Assembly: GCF_014650955.1 (NCBI RefSeq) | Contig: NZ_BMVY01000016.1 | Coordinates: 62,001-126,000, forward strand | DNA length: 64,000 nt | From: Streptomyces tauricus | GTDB taxonomy: Bacteria > Actinomycetota > Actinomycetes > Streptomycetales > Streptomycetaceae | Direction of reading: 5' to 3' | In this document: in pieces, positions 8,954-16,187 of the stretch | Numbering within the stretch: position 1 is the stretch's first letter | Layout of the letters: each line of letters begins with the position of its first letter | Program-made: the position numbers and the translations under genes | The notes under the pieces: model-generated | Databases searched by the model: none | What the model was told of the DNA's origin: nothing | Seen by the model: the letters and a program-made list of their open reading frames with translations, nothing else

Positions 8954-9165
8954 GCCCCGAACGTACTGCATGTACATACCGGAGCGCTCCCGACCGGGTC
9001 TTTCTCCACCCGGGGCCGGCACCGGGGCGGCTCCGGCGACGCCCTCCAGTAGCCCGCCCCATCCGTCCCGCTCCCCGGGCCACCCACGCCCCGGGCCCCC
9101 GGCCCCGGCTGCCGCCGGGCCGGGGCCGGGTGTCGTTCCAGGAGGGGGTTCGAGGTCGGGGACGG

Positions 9166-9203
9166 GCCCGCCTCCGGGCCGGTCCCCGGGTCCGGAGGCG
9201 GGC
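9166..9203 (-). terminator. GC hairpin in the gap between the dehydrogenase and tetR
   Basis: GCCCGCCTCCGG (9166-9177) and CCGGAGGCGGGC (9192-9203) form a perfect 12-bp stem just downstream of the dehydrogenase stop. There is no U-tract. The rest of the 289-bp gap 8954-9242 is extremely GC-rich with several short GGGCCC-type self-complementary runs and no credible reading frame. Confidence 0.45.
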
Positions 9204-9242
9204 ACGCCGGGCCTGTCCCCGGGCCCGTCGTCGCGCGGCGGC

Positions 9243-11057
9243 TCAGCGCCGCGCATATTCGCGGAAGCCGCGGCCCGTCTTGCGGCCGAGGCAGCCCGCG
9301 GCCACCAGGTGCTCCAGGAGCGGCGCCGGGGCCAGCCCCGGGTCGCGGAACTCGCGGTGCAGCACCTTCTCGATGGCCAGCGAGACATCCAGACCGACCA
9401 CGTCGAGGAGCTCGAACGGGCCCATCGGGTAGCCCCCGCCGAGCTTCATCGCGGCGTCGATGTCGTCGAGCGTCGCGTAGTGCTCCTGAACCATCTTGAT
9501 CGCGTTGTTCAGGTAGGGGAAAAGGAGCGCGTTGACGATGAAGCCCGCCCGGTCGCCGCAGTCCACCGGGTGCTTGCGGACCTTCGCGCACAGCTCGCGG
9601 ACCGTGGCGTGCACGTCGTCCGCCGTCAGGACCGTCCGCACGACCTCGACCAGCTTCATCGCGGGCGCGGGGTTGAAGAAGTGCATGCCGATCACGTCCT
9701 GCGGCCGCGAGGTGGCCCGGGCACAGGCGACGACCGGCAGCGAGGAGGTCGTCGTGGCCAGGATCGCGCCCGGCTTGCAGACCTTGTCGAACACCGCGAA
9801 GAGCTGCTGCTTGATCTCCAGGTCCTCGGCGACGGCCTCCAGCGCCAGGTCGACGTCGGCGAAGGCCTCGTACGAGCCTGCCGGGGTGATGCGTGCCAGG
9901 GTCGCGGCGGCGGCGTCGGCCGTCATGCGCCCCTTGTCGACGGAGCGCGAGAGCGACTTGCCGATACGGGCCTTCGCGGTCTCGGCCTTCTCCTCGGTGC
10001 GGGCGGCGAGGACGACGTCGTACCCGGCCTTCGCGAAGACCTCGGCGATACCGGACGCCATCGTCCCGGATCCGGCGACGCCCACCGAGCGGACGGTCCG
10101 CCCGGCGACCCCGGACCCCGCCTCGGACGGAGTCAGCGCGTCCGGGACGACGGTCGCGCTGCCCGGGGCGTCGTACGTGTAGAAGCCGCGCCCCGACTTG
10201 CGGCCGGTCAGACCCGCCTGGCTGAGCTGCTTGAGGATCGGCGCCGGCGCGTGCAGCCGGTCGTGCGACTCCGCGTACATGGCCTCCAGGACCGTACGCG
10301 CGGTGTCCACGCCGATCAGGTCGAGCAGGGCGAGCGGGCCCATCGGCAGGCCGCAGCCCAGCCGCATCGCGGCGTCGATGTCCTCGCGGCTGGCGTACTT
10401 GGCCTCGTACATCGCGGCGGCCTGGTTGAGGTAGCCGAAGAGCAGGCCGTCGGCGACGAAACCGGGGCGGTCGCCGACCGCGACGGGCTCCTTGCCGAGT
10501 TCGAGGGCGAGGTCGGTGACGGCGGCGACGGCGCCCGGCGCGGTCAGCACGGACGAGACGACCTCGACGAGCTTCATCGCGGGCGCCGGGTTGAAGAAGT
10601 GCAGGCCCAGGACCCGTTCGGGGTGCGCCGAGTCGGCGGCCAGCCGCGTGACGGACAGGGCGTTCGTGCCGGTCGCCAGGATCGTCCCCGGACGCACGAC
10701 ACCGTCCAGCTCCCGGAAGATCTGGTGCTTGATCTCGTACGACTCCGGGGCCACCTCGATCACCAGGTCGGCGTCGGCCGCGGCCCGCAGATCGGTGAAG
10801 GTACGGAAGCGGGCGAGGGTGTCGTCGCGTTCCTGCTCGGTGATGCGCCCGCGCCGCACGGCACGGGCGGTCGAGGACTCCAGCGCGCCGACGGCCTGCG
10901 CGGCGGCGGCCTCGCTGATGTCGATGCCGACGACCTCGCGGCCGGCCCGGGCGAGGATCTCGGCGATACCGGTGCCCATCGTGCCGAGGCCGACGACGGC
11001 GACGGTCCTGAAAGGTGACACGGAGGACAACGAGGGGTCGGACAGGGGAGTGGCCAT
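9243..11057 (-). CDS. tandem-fused 3-hydroxybutyryl-CoA dehydrogenase
   Basis: A 604-aa protein made of two complete 3-hydroxyacyl-CoA dehydrogenase units in a row. Unit 1 (about residues 17-300) has VVGLGTMGTGIAE, LHFFNPAPAMKLVEV and GYLNQAA; unit 2 (about 325-604) has VAGSGTMASGIAE, MHFFNPAPAMKLVEV and PYLNNAI. Both keep the NAD loop, the catalytic His (HFFNP), its Glu partner (KLVEV) and the Asn, so both may be active. It reduces acetoacetyl-CoA or oxidises 3-hydroxybutyryl-CoA, which would supply crotonyl-CoA precursor to Ccr downstream. ATG 11057 is chosen because GGAG precedes it by 8 bases. A candidate regulator site (11114-11126) lies upstream. Confidence 0.9.
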   Translation of the reverse strand: MATPLSDPSLSSVSPFRTVAVVGLGTMGTGIAEILARAGREVVGIDISEAAAAQAVGALESSTARAVRRGRITEQERDDTLARFRTFTDLRAAADADLVIEVAPESYEIKHQIFRELDGVVRPGTILATGTNALSVTRLAADSAHPERVLGLHFFNPAPAMKLVEVVSSVLTAPGAVAAVTDLALELGKEPVAVGDRPGFVADGLLFGYLNQAAAMYEAKYASREDIDAAMRLGCGLPMGPLALLDLIGVDTARTVLEAMYAESHDRLHAPAPILKQLSQAGLTGRKSGRGFYTYDAPGSATVVPDALTPSEAGSGVAGRTVRSVGVAGSGTMASGIAEVFAKAGYDVVLAARTEEKAETAKARIGKSLSRSVDKGRMTADAAAATLARITPAGSYEAFADVDLALEAVAEDLEIKQQLFAVFDKVCKPGAILATTTSSLPVVACARATSRPQDVIGMHFFNPAPAMKLVEVVRTVLTADDVHATVRELCAKVRKHPVDCGDRAGFIVNALLFPYLNNAIKMVQEHYATLDDIDAAMKLGGGYPMGPFELLDVVGLDVSLAIEKVLHREFRDPGLAPAPLLEHLVAAGCLGRKTGRGFREYARR

Positions 11058-11488
11058 CGCGGGACTCCAGGAATGAGTGACGACTGAGGGACGCACGCGG
11101 ATACGCCGACGGGCGCACGGAGTGCGGAGGGTGCGCGTGATGTCTGCGCGTCATGCCTGCGGGTGATGCCGGGCTGCCAAGCGCACACGCCCGGTACCGG
11201 TCGCGGGTGGGGTGCACGAACCCGCGAAACGGTGAGGAGAACCGACAGGCCCTGTCCCGGAGCCGTGCCGTCATGTCGAACTGAGGTACCTGAAGTACCG
11301 AACCGACCAGCTCCCTCGCGACCACGGGGGTTCGAGGGTGTTCCCGCGGCGGCTGCGTCACCAGGCCACCACGGGCAGATCCACGAGTGGGTAACTCGCT
11401 CGATTGAGCTTAACCGGTGGGTAACGAGCGCGCCAGCCCGCATTCCTGACCGGTCCATGTGACCTATGTCGCCGATAGTCTCTGCATC
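11058..11488. other. 431-bp divergent intergenic region with short repeats
   Basis: No gene is supported here. It separates the minus-strand dehydrogenase from the plus-strand HEAT protein and should hold both promoters. Visible structure: the CAC-N3-GTG inverted repeat at 11114-11126; GGTAC-CTGAA-GTACC at 11285-11299; and a 9-bp direct repeat GTGGGTAAC at 11387-11395 and 11417-11425, exactly 30 bp apart. Confidence 0.5.
11114..11126. promoter_or_regulatory. third CAC-N3-GTG inverted repeat, upstream of the fused dehydrogenase
   Basis: CGCAC-GGA-GTGCG is a perfect 5-bp-arm inverted repeat 57 bp upstream of the dehydrogenase start. It has the same CAC-N3-GTG core and 13-bp size as the two sites upstream of ccr, suggesting one regulator acts on both. 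The outer bases differ, so this is a weaker match. Confidence 0.35.
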
Positions 11489-12106
11489 ATGGACGAAGAG
11501 TTGCGATCGCTCACCCAGCGCTTACGGCAGGAGGCGGGCACGATGGCGTCCATCACGTACGAACGACTGGCCGCGACCGGTGATCTCGACGAGCTGGCCG
11601 CCGTACTCATCGCTCCCGAACAGCCGCTCTGGGCGCGGGAACTGGCCGCCTTCCGGCTCGGGGTCGCCGGGGACCGGCGGGCCTTCGAGGCGCTCGTCCT
11701 GCTGCTCAACCACCGGGATCCGCAGCGGTGCGCGTCCGCGGCCTATGCCATGGCGCGGCTGGGTGATCCGCGTACCGCCCGGGCGGCGGCGGCGCTCGCC
11801 ACCAACGAGCTGCGGGTGGCCTACGCCCTGCATCCGGTGCGGCTGCTGGTCGAGTTGAGGGCGCCCGAGTCCGTGCCCGCGCTGATCACCACGCTGGCCC
11901 GTCGGTTCCGGCCGCACGATCCGTACCGGCGGGTCGCGCTCGCGTGTGTGGAGGGGCTGGGGGTGCTGGGGGACGAGCGGGCCCGGCCGGTGCTGAACGA
12001 GGCGCTGGTTCATCCTGAGTTGGCCGGGGCGGCGGCCGATGCTTTGCGGCGGCTGCCGGCTCAGCGGGTTCCGCGGGTTCCGCGGGTCCCGCCGGGGCGG
12101 AGTTGA
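11489..12106 (+). CDS. HEAT-repeat protein with an early TTA codon
   Basis: A 205-aa soluble protein built from alpha-helical HEAT-type repeats: ELAAFRLGVAGDRRAFEALV, CASAAYAMARLGDPRTARAA, VALACVEGLGVLGDERARPV. Such scaffolds usually bind proteins or phospho-partners; no catalytic motif is visible. ATG 11489 is preferred over an upstream in-frame ATG at 11459 because the protein core begins at MDEELRSL; no Shine-Dalgarno is evident. Codon 12 is TTA (11522-11524), rare in Streptomyces and read only by the bldA tRNA, so translation may be limited to later growth. The C-terminus ends in a short VPRVPRV repeat close to a dispersed repeat array. Partner and role are unknown. Confidence 0.8.
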   Translation: MDEELRSLTQRLRQEAGTMASITYERLAATGDLDELAAVLIAPEQPLWARELAAFRLGVAGDRRAFEALVLLLNHRDPQRCASAAYAMARLGDPRTARAAAALATNELRVAYALHPVRLLVELRAPESVPALITTLARRFRPHDPYRRVALACVEGLGVLGDERARPVLNEALVHPELAGAAADALRRLPAQRVPRVPRVPPGRS

Positions 12107-12643
12107 GGGCCTTGTGTGTGAGGGGGGTAGGGATGTGCGGGCCGGCTGGGGTTGAGCGCGCGGTTCCCCGCGCCCCTTTGAGGTGCGGCCGGTCGGAGTG
12201 GGCCGCGCAGTTCCCCGCGCCCCTGGCGGGGTGTGGGTGGGGGTGAGTGTGTGGTTCGCTGCGTCCCTGATGGGGCGGTGGGGGCGAGGGCGGGTGTGCG
12301 TCTGTGGGGGCGGTTGGGGTGGGCCGCGCGGTTCCTCGCGCCCCTTGGGGCGGGGTGGGGCGCCGGGGGTTCGCCCGGCGGGAGACGGGCGGCCGGCAGG
12401 CGGACGAACGTCGCGGGATCCGAACTGCCGTCATCTCCGCGCACATGGCCCGGGTCCTGCTCCCCGGCGGCCCCGTCGTACGACCGCCCGGCTGGGTGCG
12501 ACGTCGGATTCGGGAAGTCGCTCGGCACCGGCTCGGACCGATGTCGGGGGAGGTCGCACATTTCGCACCATAAGTGACGGACGTCCCGCCGGACATCCCC
12601 CAGACGGGGCGAACGGCCCCCTCAGATGGGCTGATTCACCGTG
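12107..12643. repeat. gap with three copies of the dispersed GC-rich element
   Basis: This 537-bp gap between the HEAT gene and the convergent response regulator holds same-direction copies of the element GCGCnGTTCCCCGCGCCCC at about 12156-12176, 12205-12224 and 12325-12345 (the last with TTCCTC). Reading frames across it encode only repeat-derived peptides. From about 12380 to 12640 I see nothing convincing. Confidence 0.75.
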
Positions 12644-13273
12644 CTACGGCATCTCGCGCGGCAGGATCCCCAGCCGCGTGGCTGTCACCACCGCCTCCAG
12701 CTGACTGTGCGCACGCAGTTTCGCGAGGACGCTCTTCACATGTCCGCGTACCGTGTGCCGGCTGAGGACGAGCCGGTCCGCGATCGTCTTGAGACCGTGC
12801 CCCTGGGCGAGCAGCACCAGCACCTCGTGCTCGCGGCGAGTCAGCCCGCCCCCGCCCCGCTGCCGCGGCGGCAGCCGGGCCGCCAGCGTCGACTCCTCCA
12901 CGAGGAGCTTGCCGGTGGCCGTCGTCCGGATCGCGGTGAGGATGTCCCCGAACGGGCTGTGCTTGGCGAGGAACGCCGAGGCGCCCGCCGTCACCGCCCG
13001 CGCCAGCTGGTCGGGTGTCGCGTCCGCCGTCAGGACCACCACCCGGGCCGAGGGATGGGCCTTCTTCAGCAGCCGGGTGCCCTCGATACCGTCCGTGCCC
13101 GGCAGATGGATGTCCATCAGCACCACGGAGGGGGGCCGACGGGCCGCCTCCCGCAACGCCTCGTCGACCGTACCCACCGCTTCGCCGCAGTCCAGATCCG
13201 GCTGTGCCCCGATGGCGATGGCCAGGGCGTCGGCCAGCGCGCGCTGGTCCTCGACCACGAGCACGCGGATCAT
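12644..13273 (-). CDS. LuxR/NarL-family response regulator
   Basis: A 209-aa two-component response regulator. The N-terminal receiver begins MIRVLVVEDQ and carries the phosphoacceptor Asp54 in VVLMDIHLPG, with the conserved Lys in FLAKHSP. The C-terminal LuxR helix-turn-helix reads LTRREHEVLVLLAQGHGLK, then LSRHTVRGHVKSVLAKL. Start ATG 13273 follows GGGGGAGG by 7 bases; the longer frame to 13351 has no ribosome site. It is transcribed away from a PAS histidine kinase that starts 510 bp upstream on the other strand, the probable partner kinase. Target genes are not evident. Confidence 0.93.
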   Translation of the reverse strand: MIRVLVVEDQRALADALAIAIGAQPDLDCGEAVGTVDEALREAARRPPSVVLMDIHLPGTDGIEGTRLLKKAHPSARVVVLTADATPDQLARAVTAGASAFLAKHSPFGDILTAIRTTATGKLLVEESTLAARLPPRQRGGGGLTRREHEVLVLLAQGHGLKTIADRLVLSRHTVRGHVKSVLAKLRAHSQLEAVVTATRLGILPREMP

Positions 13274-13783
13274 CCCGGATCCTCCCCCTCCGGATGGCCG
13301 GCTCTCCCCGGGCCGGTGGTGGCGATGCGCTTCGAGCGTAGTGCTCCGCACCCTCGGCGGGCCCCGGCCGGACCCGGGAATATGCCTCCGGTGTCTGGCC
13401 CAACACCCCGTACACGGTACAGAGTTGAAGGGAAACGCCGGGGGTGGCCGATCCTTGGCCGGTCAGCGGCAGGTGGCAGGGGGCGCCGGAGGACAGCCCG
13501 TGCGTTCCTCGTACCGCACGGGTCCGGCCCTACGGGGGCGATGCCCGCCGCGTCGGCCGACACGCGCCTGATGTGCTCTGCGTACCGGCTGTCCGACCGT
13601 TTGCGGACAGGGGGCGTCGACGCCGTGGGGAAGCCGCGGCGGGCGCCCGGTGCGGGTGCTCCCGCGGACGCACCGCAACGTGCCCGGCGGGAGGAAGCTG
13701 GGGGGACATGAGGGGTACCGGTTCGCTGGACGGACCACTGGACGGACCGCTGGGTCGGCGAAGGGGGCGCGGGGACGCACACC
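13274..13783. other. 510-bp divergent region between response regulator and kinase
   Basis: This gap should contain promoters in both directions. Visible inverted repeats are GTAC-ACG-GTAC (13410-13420) and CTGTCCG-N8-CGGACAG (13589-13610). No clear -10/-35 pair could be placed. Near its right end is the small upstream reading frame described separately. Confidence 0.4.
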
Positions 13784-13791
13784 ATGGCTGA
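13708..13791 (+). CDS. possible 27-codon upstream ORF overlapping the kinase start
   Basis: ATG 13708 follows a very strong ribosome site (GGAGGAAGCTGGGGGGAC) and opens a 27-codon frame containing a repeated LDGP motif. It ends with TGA at 13789-13791, overlapping the kinase ATG (13784) in another frame. The kinase start itself has only a modest GGGGAC site, so the small frame could couple translation. It has no recognisable product and may not be real. Confidence 0.22.
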   Translation: MRGTGSLDGPLDGPLGRRRGRGDAHHG

Positions 13792-15124
13792 CGACGGGCG
13801 TCAGGAGCTGTACGCGGCGATGACGCTGGCCGCGCCCGACGGCATCGTCGCGGTCGACGCCGACGGACGCGTGGGGGCGTGCAACCCGGCCGCGGCGGCG
13901 CTGCTGGAGCGGCCGGCCGACGAGCTGATCGGCTCCGTTTTCGGCTTTCCGCTCGACGACGGAGAGTCCACCGAGGTCACGCTGGTGCTGCCGAGCGGCC
14001 GCAACGAGGTCGTCGGGATGACGGTCGCCCTCGTCCGGTTCCACGGCCGGCGGCTGTACGTGGCCACTCTGCGCGACGGGACCCGCCGGCAGCAGGCCGA
14101 CCAGGTGCTGCAGGCCGCCCTGGAGCACCAGAGCGTGGTGGTCGCGGTCGCCGCGCACCAGTTGCACAACCCACTCGCGGCCCTGGCCGCCCTGGTGCAC
14201 GTGCTCAGGGACCCGGCGCCCGGACTGGCCGACGAGCGACGCGCGGAGGTGGTCGAGCGAATCGCCGAACGCACGGCCCGCCTACAGGCCCTGGTCCGCA
14301 AACTCCTCACCGCCGCACGAATCGACGGCGCCGCCCAACAGGGCACACCGGAACCGGTACGGGTACGCGATTTCCTACTGGCCCAGTTCACGGGGGGCGG
14401 GTCCGAGCCCGGGGCTGAGCCCGAGCCGGAGACCGGGGCTGAGCCCGAGCCCGAGTCCAGGGCCGAGTCCGAGTCCAGGGCTGAGCCCGAGCCCGGGGCC
14501 GCTCCCGATCCCGAGTCCGAGGCCAGCTCCAGATCCGAGCCCGGGTCTGGGTCTGGGTCCAGGCCCGAGCCCGAGCCCAGGCCCGAGCCCAGGCCCGAGC
14601 CCGAGCCCGGGGCCGATCCCGAGCCCGGGTCTGAGGCCGGATCCGAGTCCGGGGCCGGGTCTGGGACCGGAGCCGGGTCGAGATTGGAGCCCGAGCCCGG
14701 GGCCGAGGTCGGGGCCGGATCCGGGGCCTGGCTCGGAAATCGGGCTCTTGGGGACGGGCTGATGATCGCGGTGCCGGGGCATCTGGTGGCCCGTGTCGAC
14801 CCCGTGGGGTTCGCCGAGATCTTCGGTAACTACCTGGAGAACGCGCTCGCCTACGGCCGGGATCCCGTCGAGATCACCGCGCGCGAAGCCGGCGGACGTA
14901 TCGAGGTCCGGGTCGCGGACCACGGCTCCGGTGTGCCGGAGTCCTTCGTTCCGCACCTCTTCGAGCGCTACCGCCGCGACCCCGCCACCGCGGCGGCCAC
15001 CGAGGGCACCGGCCTCGGCCTGTGGATCGCCCGCAATTTGGCCCGGGCCAACGGCGGCGACGCCTGGTACGAACCGGGCCGGCCGAACGGCGCGGTCTTC
15101 TGCGTCAGCCTCCCCAAGGGGTGA
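13784..15124 (+). CDS. PAS-domain sensor histidine kinase with a repeat-expanded linker
   Basis: A 446-aa cytoplasmic kinase, probable partner of the divergent response regulator. An N-terminal PAS domain (PDGIVAVDADGRVGACNPAA) is followed by a dimerisation/phosphoacceptor helix with an atypical H-box, VAAHQLHNPLAAL, whose first His should be phosphorylated. Residues about 206-318 are a Glu-Pro/Ser-Gly rich low-complexity insert (see repeat). The ATPase domain then shows the N-box NYLENALAYG, the G1 box VADHGSGVPE and the G2 box GTGLGLWIA. No membrane segment or signal peptide is visible, so it senses an internal signal. The insert separates the two catalytic halves by over 110 residues, unusual for this family. 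It ends 1 bp from the convergent GNAT gene. Confidence 0.9.
   Translation: MADDGRQELYAAMTLAAPDGIVAVDADGRVGACNPAAAALLERPADELIGSVFGFPLDDGESTEVTLVLPSGRNEVVGMTVALVRFHGRRLYVATLRDGTRRQQADQVLQAALEHQSVVVAVAAHQLHNPLAALAALVHVLRDPAPGLADERRAEVVERIAERTARLQALVRKLLTAARIDGAAQQGTPEPVRVRDFLLAQFTGGGSEPGAEPEPETGAEPEPESRAESESRAEPEPGAAPDPESEASSRSEPGSGSGSRPEPEPRPEPRPEPEPGADPEPGSEAGSESGAGSGTGAGSRLEPEPGAEVGAGSGAWLGNRALGDGLMIAVPGHLVARVDPVGFAEIFGNYLENALAYGRDPVEITAREAGGRIEVRVADHGSGVPESFVPHLFERYRRDPATAAATEGTGLGLWIARNLARANGGDAWYEPGRPNGAVFCVSLPKG
14398..14740 (+). repeat. coding minisatellite inside the histidine kinase
   Basis: About 340 bp composed of degenerate 6-9-bp units (GAGCCC, GAGTCC, GGGGCC, GGGTCT) encoding runs such as PEPEPRPEPRPEPEPG and SRAESESRAEPEP. 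It keeps the kinase frame open throughout and sits exactly between the phosphoacceptor helix and the ATPase domain. Slippage during replication is the likely origin, and length should vary between strains. Confidence 0.9.
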
Positions 15125-15125
15125 C

Positions 15126-15719
15126 TCAGCGCTCCAGCGGCCGTGCGTACCGCACCTCCGGCACCTTGACACCCTCGACCTCGTAGGGCTCCTCGGCGCC
15201 GTCCGCGGTGAAACCGGCCCGCTCGTAGAAACGGCGCGCGCCCGCGTTCTCCCGAAGGACCCGGAGCAGCATCCTGTCGTGCCCCGCGGCGGCGCACCGC
15301 CCGACCGACTCCCGCAACAAGGTGCGGCCCACGCCGCGCCCCGTCCGTCCGGGGTCGACGTAGATCGCGTACAACTCGGCGTCCCCGGCACCCCCATCAC
15401 GCCCGGCATCCACGGCAGGCGGTTCTTCGCCGCGGTAGGGCCCGTGGCAGGCCCAGCCGACGACTTCGCCGGCCCACTCCGCGACGAGGTTCACCACGCC
15501 CGGAGCCGCCTGCTCGAAGTGGGCCCGCCGACGCGGGAGTTCGGCCGACACGTCGAGCCCGTCGAGGTACGACTGCGGCATCAGCCCTCTGTACGCGCTC
15601 TGCCAGCCGCGAACCCGGATCTCCGCCACGCGCGGGCAGTCGGCCAGGGTCATCTCGCGGACGCGCAGCGGGACACGGGAGAGCGGCACACGGGCCAGCG
15701 GGGTACGGGAATCGCTCAT
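15126..15719 (-). CDS. GNAT-family N-acetyltransferase
   Basis: A 197-aa acetyltransferase that uses acetyl-CoA. The GNAT fold is clear: N-terminal strand PLRVREMTLADCPRVAEI, then motif A AIYVDPGRTGRGVGRTLL with the R/Q-x-x-G-x-G/A pyrophosphate loop, and the C-terminal RRFYERAGFTADG. The acceptor (protein, peptide or antibiotic) cannot be told from sequence. The N-terminus has a small ARVPLSRVPLR repeat. Its ATG overlaps the stop of the upstream ridA-like gene by 4 bases, so the two are co-translated. Confidence 0.88.
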   Translation of the reverse strand: MSDSRTPLARVPLSRVPLRVREMTLADCPRVAEIRVRGWQSAYRGLMPQSYLDGLDVSAELPRRRAHFEQAAPGVVNLVAEWAGEVVGWACHGPYRGEEPPAVDAGRDGGAGDAELYAIYVDPGRTGRGVGRTLLRESVGRCAAAGHDRMLLRVLRENAGARRFYERAGFTADGAEEPYEVEGVKVPEVRYARPLER

Positions 15720-16114
15720 GCGGGCAGTATCGCGAACGCCTCTATCTCCATCAGGAACTCCGGGCGGACGAGCCCCGCGACCTGCACGGCCGAGGCGGCC
15801 GGCAGGCGGTCCGAAGGGATGTGTTCGGCCCGGGCCGTGCGGATGGCCGGCATGTGGGCCATGTCCGTGACGAAGTAGGTCAGTTTGACCACGTCGTCGA
15901 AGCCGGCGCCGGCCGCGGCGAGGCAGCGGCGCAGGTTCTCGAAGACCTGACGGGCCTGCGCCGCCGGGTCACCCTCACCGACCACCTTGCCGTCCTCGTC
16001 CAGCGGCAACTGGCCCGAGACCGCCACGAAGCGGCCCGTGCCCATGACGACGTGCGCGTACGCGGCGGCGGGGGCGACGCCGTCGGGGGCGGTGATGCGG
16101 ATCGGTCCGGTCAT
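15716..16114 (-). CDS. RidA/YjgF-family protein
   Basis: A 132-aa trimeric RidA-type protein, a family that hydrolyses reactive enamine/imine intermediates released by PLP enzymes. Family features are FVAVSGQLPLDEDGKVV, a DPAAQARQVFENLRRCLAAAG helix and VVKLTYFVTDM. The key Arg of canonical RidA (the R in the IRTARAEH stretch or near the C-terminus) is not securely aligned, so it may be a non-deaminase member of the family. It is the first gene of a two-gene unit with the GNAT gene. Confidence 0.88.
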   Translation of the reverse strand: MTGPIRITAPDGVAPAAAYAHVVMGTGRFVAVSGQLPLDEDGKVVGEGDPAAQARQVFENLRRCLAAAGAGFDDVVKLTYFVTDMAHMPAIRTARAEHIPSDRLPAASAVQVAGLVRPEFLMEIEAFAILPA

Positions 16115-16187
16115 GGATCAATCCTGCATCACGGCACTGACAACGCCCCCCGGTCGGCCCCGCCCAGCGCCGATCAGCCCCGACGCC

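Noticed and set aside
12304..12573. Possible 89-codon or shorter gene in the repeat-filled gap after the HEAT gene
   Set aside because: Its first part is translated repeat, internal ATGs lack ribosome sites, and no similarity or codon pattern supports it.
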